Below, in pieces: positions 22,800 to 34,500 of a stretch of DNA of 64,000 bases. The DNA comes from Apostichopus japonicus (Eukaryota > Echinodermata > Holothuroidea > Aspidochirotida > Stichopodidae), in NCBI RefSeq assembly GCF_037975245.1, contig NC_092572.1:4983501-5047500 (forward strand). Reading direction: 5' to 3'. The first letter of the stretch is position 1, and each line of letters starts with the position of its first letter. The notes under the pieces are model-generated. The model worked only from the letters and a program-made list of their open reading frames with translations. It did no database searches and was not told the origin of the DNA. The position numbers and the translations under genes were made by a program.

Positions 22800-25734
22800 T
22801 TGCCCATGGATTGGTGTACCTGAAACTCTCGACCTGCCCACCCACCCTCCCCCACCTCACCCCTCCGCTTTTCTTAATGGATGTGTGCAAGTAACCATGG
22901 TTCACTATTTCACTCAACAAATGCTGCAACATGCTTGGATCACAGAAACACTGAGTGCTCCAAACCACCGTATTTCAGATGTTGTCAGCAACTGTTTCCA
23001 TCGTCGAGGCATTTCAAGTAACACACTTTGCATTGAATTGGTGCCTTCATGAATAAAATGTAGTAAAATAAACAAATAGTTAGGAAGCAATACAATATAT
23101 TTCGTAGATTTCAGGAAGTTAAGAAAACAAACTTAACAACTGTTCATAACTTTCTGCAGATCATTTCTCATATTTTTGCTTTGTCGTGGCTCCTGCTTCA
23201 AGGTGTCCTTGTTATTACAGGGTATTAAACAAAGTCATTGCCCACGAAACCATGAGTATGATGCATTGAATTCAATGAATTTTTAATTATTTCTAGAAGT
23301 ATAGAACAAATTAAAACCATGGGATAAACACAATCATTTCACATACTGAAAGGTGCCTTGTACTTACTGCATTGGTCAGGAGAGAAAACCCATAGGTTAC
23401 CTTCATGTTTAAAGTTAAGCCTCTATTTTTCCATTTCTTCTTTGTTTTAAATGATTTGCTTGTAATCCTTTCAAGAATATTGTTTCCCAGAAGACATACT
23501 GTGTTTATGCTTCTAATTGGCAACACCTCTCAGTTTTAGTCAGATACCTCCAGCCCCTCAACCTCCACCCTAAAGTACTACAAAGTGCTTACTGGCAGGT
23601 GGTGGTTCCCAGTGTCAGCCACTATAGAATAACAATACTTGTTCATACTTTTGGGGGTATTTTGGAACAGAGATTAGTCGAACTTTTGGCTTTAAAGGTA
23701 GTCAGTATAGGCCCCAAATTCTAGCATGCTATAACTGCTAGAAGTTTTCAAAAGTACTTTCCTGGAGGTCTTTACTATACAAACTGTTCTCAGAAATTTT
23801 AAGGAACACACAAGATGACTAAATGTCCCAGTTAGGAATTTTCCCTCAAAGTTTGTAATAAAAAAAAAGTTTAAGAATATTGACCAAAGGTGACCATATT
23901 TGAATATCTAGCATAGTTAGCCAATAAAGTACACCTTTAAGAGGAACCCCACCTGGAATTAGTGATTTACTTGAAACACTCTCAATGCATATCTACTTTC
24001 TTTACCGGGCCTCTATACTGCACAAAACATTTTACTCATTAACTTTTTCCTTTCAAGAATATAAAGAAATTACAGAAGACCTTTACATAGCCACAGGAAC
24101 AGTGACACCAATTTATGTGTTCATTATGCTGTCCCCAATTCTCCATAGGCTTATGTATGCTGTGTCCACCACTTTCCATTTACCAGTTTCAGTATTAAAC
24201 ACTTCTGGGGTGGTACAGTGCCCTAAAATGGACAAAAACTAGACAGATAATATGTGATTCAGTGACTAATGCATGTCCTTAATGGAAAACTGGGGAACAC
24301 AGAATAGCAAATACGAAGGGAGAATTTATGGAGAACACTATACAAGATGAACATTGTTCATGATAACTTTATCTGGGGTGGTTAGGTGCAAAGTTAAGCA
24401 CAAATGGATTACATACAAGTGAAAATATCGGGTTTTTTTCCAGTCATCTAATGGTGCTTATGAACACATTGGCTTTACAAGAGGTGCTCAAAATCATCCA
24501 ATGTTAGCTCAGCCATGCCAACATGCTGTAATATTTGCATAGTTCAACAATTTGTTTCGCTGATGAGAAATGTATGCCTATGTGTGTAATAAAAATTTCT
24601 TTTGTTTAAACATATGGGCCTACACTAGCCTACAGAGCATCCCGGTGGGAAACTTCAGGTCCACTAACTACAGACATTTCCATACACATGGCTTATGGTG
24701 GATAACCAGTTTGCTGAAAGCTATTCTTCTCTATAATAGTTATCTGTTCCAGTAGTTCCAAAGTCTGAGATGGCAACATCCAAACACATTTTCTTTAAAA
24801 AGTTTTTGTTGTTGTTTAATCTGAAGTTAGCTGCCGAGCTAACAACTCATTTTGAGCCTTTTATTGGAACACCAGTGGATGGTCTATAATGAAGTCATGA
24901 TAACTTTAAAATAACCCCTACTGTTCGCATTTGCTATGTAGAGTGATTGACACTAGAAAGCTAGATTACTGTATCACAAAGAAAATTCCTATGTAGACAA
25001 TGTGAGGAAATTCAACGAGAGCTTTGCGATTGAAAAATCCTGTAATTCCTTTTGTTACAAGTCTCATGATGGTGCCGAATACTTGACCTTCTTTTTGGAA
25101 ACTGTATGGCTGTATGATATCTGTTGATGGAATTGAACCATCTGCTGAATGAATTCTGCATCACCAGAACAGATTATATAATGGCCTACCAAGTTCCAAA
25201 AAGAAAAAAATCAATTTGGTCTATGTTTCTAGCACCTGGAACTTTAAAACTTAGGTCCAATTTTGGAGTTGAATGTCAAAGAACAAATCATACCTCAATA
25301 CAATTGCCACACATACTGTAGGGAATGAAACTTTGGAGAACCATCAGCAGATGAATGTATGAATATGATGAATGTGGAGTAAGTCATGGATGTGGAGTAA
25401 GTCTCCACTATATGGAAAATACATTGCATTCCACACAGCCCACCTATTTTGAGAAGACTTCATCAGGGGAAGAATAATCTTGTGCAACCTGTAAAAATGT
25501 TTTTTTTTGCAGACAATGTTATTAATGGCACAATCAATTTACAACGAATATCATAACATGTACAGGCCTATTGAAGTTCAATGAGTTTACACAGTTGGAG
25601 ACCATTGCATTTCAATATCTCAATCAGACCTTTGTTTGTCTTCAAATCTATCATATTTCTGAAATATCATGGGGAAGTAGGAATAATATCTTCTTGTTTG
25701 AACAAATGTAGGACTGGAGAAGAAACATTATATA
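22800..25734. other. no recognisable gene
   Basis: Intergenic AT-rich sequence with short ORFs that lack conserved motifs or coding bias. Confidence 0.4.
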
Positions 25735-25742
25735 GCCTAGAC

Positions 25743-26218
25743 CAGGGTTGTCCAACCTACGGCCCGCGGGCCACAGTCCGACCCGCCTCAAGGCTGCGTC
25801 CGGCCCGCCAGAGATTATCTACGGTGCGAAATTTTAGTGAGCAGATATATTGATAACAATTTGAAGCTATATAATCATCATCCGAACCTTCTGCGTCCAA
25901 AAAACTGCATACAGGTCAGTTTTTGTGACACTCTCTCAGTGGAGGAGGGGGGAGGGGCGGGCGGTCCGTTCATCAGGACGGAAAATAAATCAGTACCATT
26001 AGGGCCTGATTTTAGAATCCGTACCATATGAATGTGAAAGCTTACTTCGAATCGGCAGAATAACAACTGTATAATCAGTGCGCTCTGCTCCCAGTGCTCA
26101 CATTTTGTTGCCTTGGGCTTCGGGCAAAATATCGAGCGTAGGCTAGGGTTCATGCGGCCCCCTCCTTCATCATAATCATTCCATGTGGCCCTCCTCTGCA
26201 AAAGGTTGGACAACCCTG
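25743..26218. mobile_element. hAT MITE with perfect target duplication
   Basis: 476 bases. Left end CAGGGTTGTCCAACCT, right end its inverse, flanked by an exact 8-bp duplication GCCTAGAC (25735-25742 and 26219-26226). A GGCCCGCGGGCC block inside the left end is typical of this hAT group. No transposase. Confidence 0.9.
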
Positions 26219-26639
26219 GCCTAGACCTACCTGCCTGGAAGATCCACATGAATCTTCAACACGTAACTCATCATGAGTTTGGTTTTCAGATAAATAGGTA
26301 CAGGTGCCATACGAGCTGTAAACGTTAGGCCTTTGCCTATTTAATTATTAGGGCCTAGCCTACTCCAGTCTCACGTCTCAGTGTGTAACTGACTCATATG
26401 GACGAATTGTCAATTTGTCAAGTAACGCAATAACGTTATTTTGTGAAAATCCGACCACTTTTACCTGCTAGTCCTCAGCACAGTCACCGGGCACACATGC
26501 ATTGCGTTCATATCAAAAATAGGAACTGAAGCCTTCACTTTGGTTGTTCAGCGTAATAAAGTGACTGTAACTAGTATAGGCCTTGGCTATTAGTACGTAA
26601 TTCCATGTACACTACTGAAACCGGGATCGGCATAAGTTT

Positions 26640-26765
26640 ACACAAGGGCGCAGACATGTTGTTTATCCAGGAAATGCCTGCGATTGGCTGAAACCCTAAA
26701 TCTTTTCTAAGATCTATTTTGATTGGTGCTAACACTCTGTGACAACGTCGTAGTGTTAGGACACC
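26640..26765 (-). repeat. dispersed repeat, inverse copy of 13830-13940
   Basis: Minus strand reads TTAGCACCAATCAAAATAGA and GGTTTCAGCCAATCGC as in the first copy, followed by TGTCTGCGCCC. Family unknown. Confidence 0.65.
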
Positions 26766-26769
26766 CAAG

Positions 26770-27440
26770 AAAATTGAGGTTGTTAAGGTTGTTGCAGCAA
26801 CATATATGATAATTACCTCATTTAAGGGGCAATGTAAGATATCATGTGCTTGTTATATATATTTTTTATAAGTAGGAAGAAATCGTAGTAAGCTTTTCTA
26901 CATTATTGCCGCATTTGCAGTAGCTTAGTGAAAGGGTAAATGATACCAGAGTTAACGTTAGACCATAGAAATTGCGTTAGACATAGCCTAGGCAAGGACT
27001 AACTGTTTAGCCTAATGTTATTGTTTGTGTAGGCCAACTACAGAGCCTAGCCTGTTATAGTTAGTGTTATTTCATAAGTTGTTATGCCTAACGTAGACAT
27101 TTGGGCCCAAGTTAGACGTGCAATAGGACTAACTTATGCCTAGAACCTAACTCTTTAGACACAGTTCGATATTTGAGTATGAGCACTGTTGGCCTGATGG
27201 TGAAGAGCTACTATTTAAGGCTAACTTAAACTTTAATGGCAGAAACAATAAACAAATTAGTGTCTTGGTCATGTTTTTGAGAATGTTTATTTTCATTTCG
27301 TCAAATCAGTTCCCCTACTGTGAGATCAAGGCATTATATTAATTATGTAATGACCCCAGATAATAGTGCATCGTTTCTTATTACAAGTAGTAAGACATAT
27401 TGACCTTGCCTGAGAGCTAGACTGTGTCGCTTCTGATGTA
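26770..27440. other. no recognisable gene
   Basis: Intergenic sequence with short GCCTA-rich words; ends at the LINE's truncated 5' edge. Confidence 0.35.
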
Positions 27441-27443
27441 AGA

Positions 27444-28259
27444 ATGTTTGCAGATGACTTAATTCTGTACCGACAAATAAATTCCCATAATGATTGTGAC
27501 AATCTTCAAAAAGACATAAATTCACTCTGTAACTGGGAGACAGCATGGCAGATGAGATTCAACAAATCAAAATGCTTCATTATGCGGATGACTCACAAGA
27601 AGAATATTCCAAATCATGAGTACTCAATGGGCGACTCCATCCTCCAAGAGGTTAAACACCATCACTACCTTGGAGTCGAACTTTCAAGTGATCTTACCTG
27701 GTCCAAACACATCAACCAGTCGGTAAACAGTGCCAATAAAATCCTTGGTCTTATCAAACGTAATTTTTGGAATTGTGCATCATCGGCAAGAGAAACAGCT
27801 TATAAAGCTCTTGTTAGACCCAAACTGGAATATGCCAGTGTAATCTGGGACCCTCATCAGAAAATCCACACAGAATCCTTGGAAAAAGTTCAACGACGAG
27901 CTGCCAGGTTCGTCAAAAATGAGTATAGTCGCTTCAGTAGTGTCACAGACATGTTAAAAGATCTCAACTGGGATACTCTTGAAAACAGAAGATTCAAAGC
28001 ACGACTTGTTACCATATATAAAGAGACTCATGGCCTGATCCCAAGCAACATAAATAACCTTCTTGAAGACAAAGAAAAACCAACTACACGTCAATCTCAC
28101 AGTTTGAATTATAAAATTCCTCAAGCTCAAAAGAACTGTTATAAATATTCACTTTATCCTTGCACCATTCCTCAGTGGAACGCACTCCCACCTGATCTAA
28201 AATCAGCACCAAACACCGCCTCCTTCAAGTTAATGCTGGGAAGTCAGCAGCACCATTAG
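27444..28259 (+). mobile_element. 5'-truncated LINE, C-terminal half of reverse transcriptase (jockey/CR1-like)
   Basis: An intact 271-codon frame begins at the RT catalytic motif FADDLILYRQI, then LQKDINSLCNWETAWQMRFN and KSKCFIMRM, HYLGVELSSDLTWSKHI, and the conserved tail LVRPKLEYASVIWDP, LEKVQRRAARFV and PQWNALPPDLK. This is the palm/thumb region and C-terminus of a jockey/CR1-type non-LTR element. Everything upstream of FADD is missing, as in target-primed 5' truncation. No frameshift is visible in what remains, so the insertion is fairly young. The 3' tail probably ends near 28330 (ACCAAGACCAAGAC). Confidence 0.9.
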
Positions 28260-28329
28260 CCAGCTTGGAGGACTGCACGTCAACAGCCACATCAGGGGCG
28301 ATTTGTGCAGTATTACACCAAGACCAAGA

Positions 28330-29585
28330 CTAAGCTTGCCTAGACTCAGGGTGGTTAATCAAAATATGGGTCAACATTATGTCAGTATTTAGCAGGTTCA
28401 GTTAATTATGCTATTGGCCTATGTAACAATTTTACCAATTTCATAGCCAATTCTTAACTTTTTTTGCAGTGAAGCAATGGGTTGGTGCCATAACATTATT
28501 TAAGAGGTCCTTCACATATGTATAAGAATCAGCCCAATAAGGTGTCTCAACATATTTGTTTACAATTTAAAGAGGACACAAACCCAAATATTACCATTAG
28601 TCTGTACGTGATAGAGATAACTATTTCCAAATTCCATTTGGGAGATAACCCAGACTTAATCTTCATTCACACTCAAGGCTGAAGTCTAAATATGACATCA
28701 TCAAGCAGTGTGTACTTCAAATTTGTCACTTTTTCATTGATTTATTGCACTTATTTTTGTGTAATATCTCTACATAAGTCTGACAAATGCTGAATCTAAA
28801 ATATTGGTGTTTGAGCGTGACAGGTTTACAAACTGACTGCGTATTATATTTACTGCATTTAAGAGAATATCTCCCAATCAGGTGCAAGATTTTTCGTAGC
28901 CATGGTGGTGAAGTTGTTCATAAAGAAAAAACTCTTGTCAATAAGTTGAAAGGGATAATAACTAGGGTCATTGTCCCCTTTTAATTTAAGTTACTATATT
29001 TTAAATTAATGCAAGAAGACAGCTCAGTCACATGTTGGATTTTGACGAATAGTGTGAGGTATAGCCATGTGTGGTTTTATATATATATTAAAATCTCAAT
29101 AGAGCAGCAGCAGAGTTCTAAAGATCTCAGACTGATTTCACCCTACCCTCAGATTCTGTTAATTGTTCAGTTAGCGCTTTATTTTAGTGGCAGCAGAGAT
29201 ATTGGTATACGAGCAATCCAGTAATCATATGCATATTGAATATTCATGATACATGTTTATGTACAAGTTCTGGCAGTGTGCAAACTTGTAAGTTATGCAT
29301 ATGTGCAGCTGCAGTCACATAATCGTTGATGGGTATAAAACCCAATGCACGCTACGTGCTCGTTCTCTTCACCCTGTCTGTCAACCAGATGTCACGTTAT
29401 AATGTAGTTTATGTTAGTTATGTCTAAGACACATCTTGTTATTATTGGTTTATATCAGCTAGCATGGAGGATATGAGTATAAGTTGAGAAGACACATGTT
29501 GTCATCTTACGTTATTGCCTCAAAGAACTCATACAACCCAGAACATTACAATATTGTTATATTAAATTTAAGAAAACCCATGGTG
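28330..29585. other. no recognised gene; TATA-containing segment near 29334
   Basis: A GGGTATAAAACCC palindrome at about 29333-29345 lies upstream of a GC-richer stretch and could be a core promoter of a gene or solo LTR; no ORF or matching LTR was found. Confidence 0.25.
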
Positions 29586-29587
29586 TA

Positions 29588-31041
29588 TAGTCAGTTGGGG
29601 TAAAAAAAAAACAAGGGGGTAGTTGGGGTAAAAAAAAACAACCCTTTTTATAGAAGGGGAATATTTAGCCAAAGTTCCAATTCATTTTGGGTGATAGTCC
29701 TATATGTCTAGTTTATTTTTATATAATTTCTGGAACTCTATGTCACTTCGCTGCCAATCACCACTTCATCGAATCAAGCGAATGCTAAAATAGCAAAATT
29801 TGAAGTTTGTACCACATATCCGAAACTTTCTCCTGCATACCCAGCTTATATGATGGGGAGATTATTCCAGCAGTTACAGCATAGCAGTTAGTTATATTAC
29901 ACTCCCCCATGGTAGAATTACTCCAACTTCATTCACGCTTCATGGGGGGGGCCTTGTTTTTTTTTACCCCCAAAAAATGATGCGAATGGGGTAAAAAAAA
30001 ACAAGTACTTTCCGGCTCCAATGTACTCCCTATTTTGCCCGAATGGATAAATTTTTCCATAATGTTGATTTTAGAAGTTAGGCAAATAGTTTTCATGTCT
30101 GTCATGTGTCAAAAATGTTAAATAATTGGGCAGAAGTAACTGAAATTGGCTCAACTCTAATGTTTCTACTATATTACACCACATTTGTGTAGCATCATAT
30201 ACACACTAGAGACTAATGAAATGTTTTGTGTGGAGTGTATTCCTGTATGGCTCAGAAACCTGGACACTAAGGAAAGAGGACAGAAAAAGAATAGACGCAT
30301 TGGAGATGTGGCTATGGAGAAAGTCTGAGAACATAAAGTGGTCAGACAGGGTCACAAATGAGGAAGTTCTACAGAGGGTTGGTGAGGTCCGCAGGCTGGG
30401 AGAAACTATTAAGCTGAGAACGAAAAGGTGGATTGGGCACATCTTGAGACATGACGGACTACTGAAAGATGTGCTTGAAGGAAGAATGAACGGAAGCGAT
30501 CAAGAGGGAGAAAGAGAATAATGTTGATGGATGATATCAGAGATGGTAGAAATTATTTCACTATGAAGAGGAATGCAGAAGAGCGGTTATTATGATTTTG
30601 TGTTTGGTGAGGGACCTGCCTTAAGGCAGATCACCTTTAGAGAGAGATATATGACATGAGACATCCATAATTACCAATTAAGACAAGTTCACAATTTTTT
30701 TCCTTTCATGTAAGGGTAGTAGCTCATACTTAGATGTAATTATATGCAAACATGATTTTAAGATACATTCATGAAGAAAATAGCTGTTTTCTAGCATTGT
30801 TTTGATTTACCCCAGCATTGTTTTTTTTTACCCCGAATTAAGCAAATTTTTGGGGTAAAGAAAAACAACATTTTTTGCAAAAAACGTCACTTTCCATTTA
30901 CAAAAAAGTTATTTTTGTTAGATTCTCTTTAAGAGAATACCACTCCACACACTTGAATATTGAAACCGAAACAATACCTCTTACTCATCAATTTTTAGAG
31001 CAAACTTTAGGTAAATTGTTTTTTTTTACCCCACTTGACTA
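29588..31041. mobile_element. inverted-repeat element with poly-A-rich termini, nested LINE fragment
   Basis: Ends TAGTCAGTTGGGGTAAAAAA and, read inward from the right, TAGTCAAGTGGGGTAAAAAA, flanked by TA (29586-29587, 31042-31043). The word GGGGTAAA(A)nCAA recurs internally in both orientations (29619, 29957, 29986, 30805, 30850). 1454 bases; no transposase. An RTE-type LINE piece sits inside at 30206-30640. Confidence 0.7.
30206..30640 (+). pseudogene. RTE-type LINE fragment (C-terminal end of endonuclease-reverse transcriptase)
   Basis: FVWSVFLYGSETWTLRKEDR, then IDALEMWLWRKSENIKWSDRV, TNEEVLQRVGEVR and RWIGHILRHDGLL KDVLEGRMNG are the conserved tail of RTE/BovB-like polyproteins. The frame breaks near 30500: the usual basic GKRGRGRPR motif is out of frame (the 101-codon frame ends at 30521). 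RT and endonuclease are absent. Confidence 0.8.
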
Positions 31042-31497
31042 TACCTTTTTTTTATACCTTTAGACATGGAAGAAGGAAGTAAGCAAATCTCAACTGGCTC
31101 GACAAGCAGACGTTTTTACGCAGGAATCCTTATCAGTGTACTTTTAAAATGAAGCACAACTGTCAAATTTAATTGAGCTGATGTGGGTTGTAGCAGAGCT
31201 TATAAACTGTTGCCTAAAAATGATAAGTTCATGTGCTTAACTTTTAGCATCAACTTGCTACTGTATGTACAATCTTATAGATCTCTACAAACTGTGAAAT
31301 GTCTGCAACAAACTCTGGGTAGAAAAAATATCAGACCCAAGTAGGGCAAATTGCATCAGTTTGTTATCGTAGACAAACGAGCAAATACACATCTTCAACA
31401 TCACATTTCATTTGCATACATGAATATGCAGTTCTGGAAGATCATGTGATGTCGCACCTCTTGAACAGTACTACTTGAGAGAGAAAATAAAGAATAA
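31042..31497 (+). promoter_or_regulatory. 5' flank of dixin, possible promoter
   Basis: About 450 bases between an inverted-repeat element and dixin exon 1. It holds ATTTGCAT (octamer-like, around 31409) but no clear TATA box or CpG-rich segment. A distant 5' UTR exon cannot be excluded, so promoter identity is only inferred from position. Confidence 0.25.
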
Positions 31498-31539
31498 ATG
31501 AGACATGTCGAACAGAACCTCACCCGTACAGAACAGTAA
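31498..31539 (+). promoter_or_regulatory. uORF overlapping the dixin start
   Basis: An ATG 7 bases upstream of the dixin ATG, in another frame, opens a 13-codon ORF that ends at TAA inside exon 1. If transcribed it would compete for initiation (inference). The transcription start site is unknown. Confidence 0.35.
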
Positions 31540-31582
31540 AGGGAAACCCGGTGGGTCGTCTCACTCCTGGGAAGAATGGACG
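31505..31582 (+). CDS. DIXDC1: dixin exon 1 (start codon, residues 1-26)
   Basis: ATG followed by 26 codons ([14 protein letters not shown]..., ending HSWEEWT) and a GTGAGA donor, phase 0. An in-frame TGA lies at 31499-31501, so translation cannot begin further upstream in this exon. Joined to exon 2 it leads directly into the CH domain, as in vertebrate dixin, whose leader is equally short but unrelated in sequence. An overlapping upstream ORF starts 7 bases before. Confidence 0.8.
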
Positions 31583-34500
31583 GTGAGAAATTTGAAAACC
31601 TTTTTTTCCTATTTGTAACATAGCTATGGATTTGCTGTATAGTGTAATGCTTTCTAGGCTGCTACATAAATTTTGACTGTTATAAAGGCCAAAGAGATCA
31701 TGAGTGCAAAAAGAAATCTCAGTGCTCTACAGTGTTTCTTCCCCCTATTTTTTATATTGTTTCTTCCCCCTATTGTTTATATTACATACAAGGTGGAGAG
31801 CGTGTTGTAACACTGTCCACAATCCACTCCACCACCTCTAGTTTCACTTCCAAAAACGTCCCAAATTTCTGCTGTACAGTGTCGTTGAGCAGAATCTTTG
31901 GTGACGTTTGGTAGGAAATTCTAGAATATGAATTGAGGGAAATGGAGTTTCGAAACAACTTTGTTCACCTCTGATGCCCTGCGGTAATGATGATCAATGG
32001 GTGCCTTCATCCACCCCGTTACCACCAGTACAGTTATCTACCCAAGCAGTGATGTAATGACTGAACTCAGTGACCCATCTCCAGTCATATATTTGAAAGA
32101 CGCGACTTGAGTCATTGACTAACAACCTCCCAGAAAAACCCGAGTCAAGTCAGTTCCTATGAAAAGACTAAATTAGAGCCACTGTTTGTCTCGCACTGGC
32201 TCATCTGGACTAGAGTCTGAAATTTTTCTGATCTGACAAAGTAACTCCAACAGCAGTTTATATTCATGAATGTACAAAGGAAACCCTTTTTTGGCCCTCT
32301 TTCAGCTCCCGCTCCCCTCCCCATTCCCTTTGTTTTTCCTCGAGAATGTACAGTAGTACCTGTACATGAGGCACTATCAACCCTTTTCGTATCATTTTGT
32401 TATCTTTTACTCATCTTTCTTTTTCATATGTTTTGGAGATCTTTTGTTTTACATATATCTTTTCAGCAACAACTTCAAGCCTACGTGGCTTGGGTCAATT
32501 CCCAATTGAAAAAGAAACCTGGCTGTCACATGGTGGAGGACCTTCGTAGAGATATGCAGGATGGGGTCGCTCTGGTCCATCTAGTCGAAATTGTTTGTGA
32601 GTTCCGTCTGTCGTTTGTTTTCTTTCTGTCATTCTTTTCTGTCTGGACAGCTACGTAGTCTTCTCCCAGTCTTGTTGACAAATTGTAATGCTATTGAATA
32701 TTCATAAGATGTCTGTGTTTCAAACGTAGTCACACGAATCTCGACCAGTGGCCGTTTTGGCTCGGCTGCTTCCTCCCCTTGCACCCTTCGGTGCTGCTGA
32801 TTAGCCTAGATATGGCTTAGGCCCTCCTGAGCTGTTTTTAACGACCACCTAGGCTGTGGGGAAACTTGTACCCGTTTTTCTAGGCGTGTTTGTCTTTTTG
32901 CCTTTACACTAGGCTCGGGTTTTGTACATTGGGATACGACTTGTTGTACGTTAGGCTAGAGGCTAGGCCTCCGAAAAAAGAAAAAAAAATATTATAATAA
33001 TAATTGTTCGAGGCCAGCCCATACTCCTAGGCGGCAGGGCTTTCCCCCGCCCCCCCCCCTTAATTTGTTCGCGGCCTAGACCTTCAGGCCTATGTCCTAT
33101 ATCTGTCCTCTACAGCATGACTATGTTACGCAATAAAATATAACATGTTAATAATCAACGTCGACTTGATTGCTTAAAGAACTCATATCTAAACAAAGAA
33201 ACATGACATAAATATAGAACACTAGAGATGTTACCTTGAAAGTTTGTCGTAAGTCTTCTCATGGAGGATCTCCTCAAATATCCGAAGAAATATCGAATAC
33301 CTCGTTTGGAGGGTATGGGAGTTAAAAACTTCCATGTGTCAGGTGGCCGGCATTTTGTAAATGTGTGATGTCACACAGTAGTGTCACTAAGGCAGCATAC
33401 GTCCATTAAAAGCCCTATTGACTTTTACACTAAATCACAAAAGTAATGTGATCTCTAAGTCTCGATAGAAGTTCTCACTAGCTAAACGCTACCCATCACC
33501 GGATAGCTGACAAGTTGGCCTTTCATGGCACCATCAATTTTCTGTATCATGACTATGTAGATTTTTTGCTATCAGAGCCAGAAGTTTTGTCACTTGTAAA
33601 CAAACCTCTTCACACAGTAGTAAACAAATTTCGTACGCTGCTCCTGGGAGGCCTAAAAGGGTCTAAAATTGCCTCAATTGATCCAATTTTTGCACCACAT
33701 GTACTTCCATTCATGCCCATCAAAATGCAAGCCACGCAAAACCAGATCCTGATTGATAACATATCAAAAAAGATGTTCTCCTACTGCATTTTGGCACTTT
33801 CCCTGAAGGAGAACAATCGAGTGGATTGATATAGACTCTAATAGGAGTATGCCACCTTAAGAGGTGAAATTTTTTGGCTTTTAGTTGGTCTTTTCTGTTC
33901 ATATTTTCAAGTTGAATGTAAATAGTGTTGGCACTGAAACCAAGGTCAGTGTATGGTCACGTTGCGCTACTTTAGATGTATCATTTGGGTGATGGGAGGG
34001 TGTCATCACATGTTTCTCTTTGACATAAAGCTGTGATAATCACCTCCTTGTAACAAAAGCACACGCTATATATGCTGTTGTGCTAGGACACGAAAATAAG
34101 TCTGAGTTGGACAGGATATCAAGAAAAGGGATATTTAATATTGCTTCAAATCATCCACTGTATCTTGCACTAAAGGTTCTTTTTAAAGCCAGTGAAAGTC
34201 AATATATACCAAAGATTAAATACACGCATGCAGAAGATTATTATATTTTTAATATGCTGCATTCTATTCTCACACAGTCAAACTCTTTATGAACCTTATT
34301 TTACTTTCTTAACTTTACGCTATTATTTAAATATGTATATATTTTTTATATTTCCTGGTCTTTGGTACTCCTGTTTATACATATTTTTTTTTTAATATAT
34401 TTATACTGGTGATCGATAAAGGAAGATGAATAAATGACAAAAGGAAGTGAAATCGATAACTCTTACCATAAAGTGTACATACAGTATGTATGGAATGAAT

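Noticed and set aside
32266-32658. 130-codon ORF as an independent gene
   Set aside because: Only its middle (32467-32596) is coding, as dixin exon 2; the rest is intron read-through.
33515-33829. 104-codon ORF in dixin intron 2
   Set aside because: No recognisable domain, no splice support; likely chance or old repeat.
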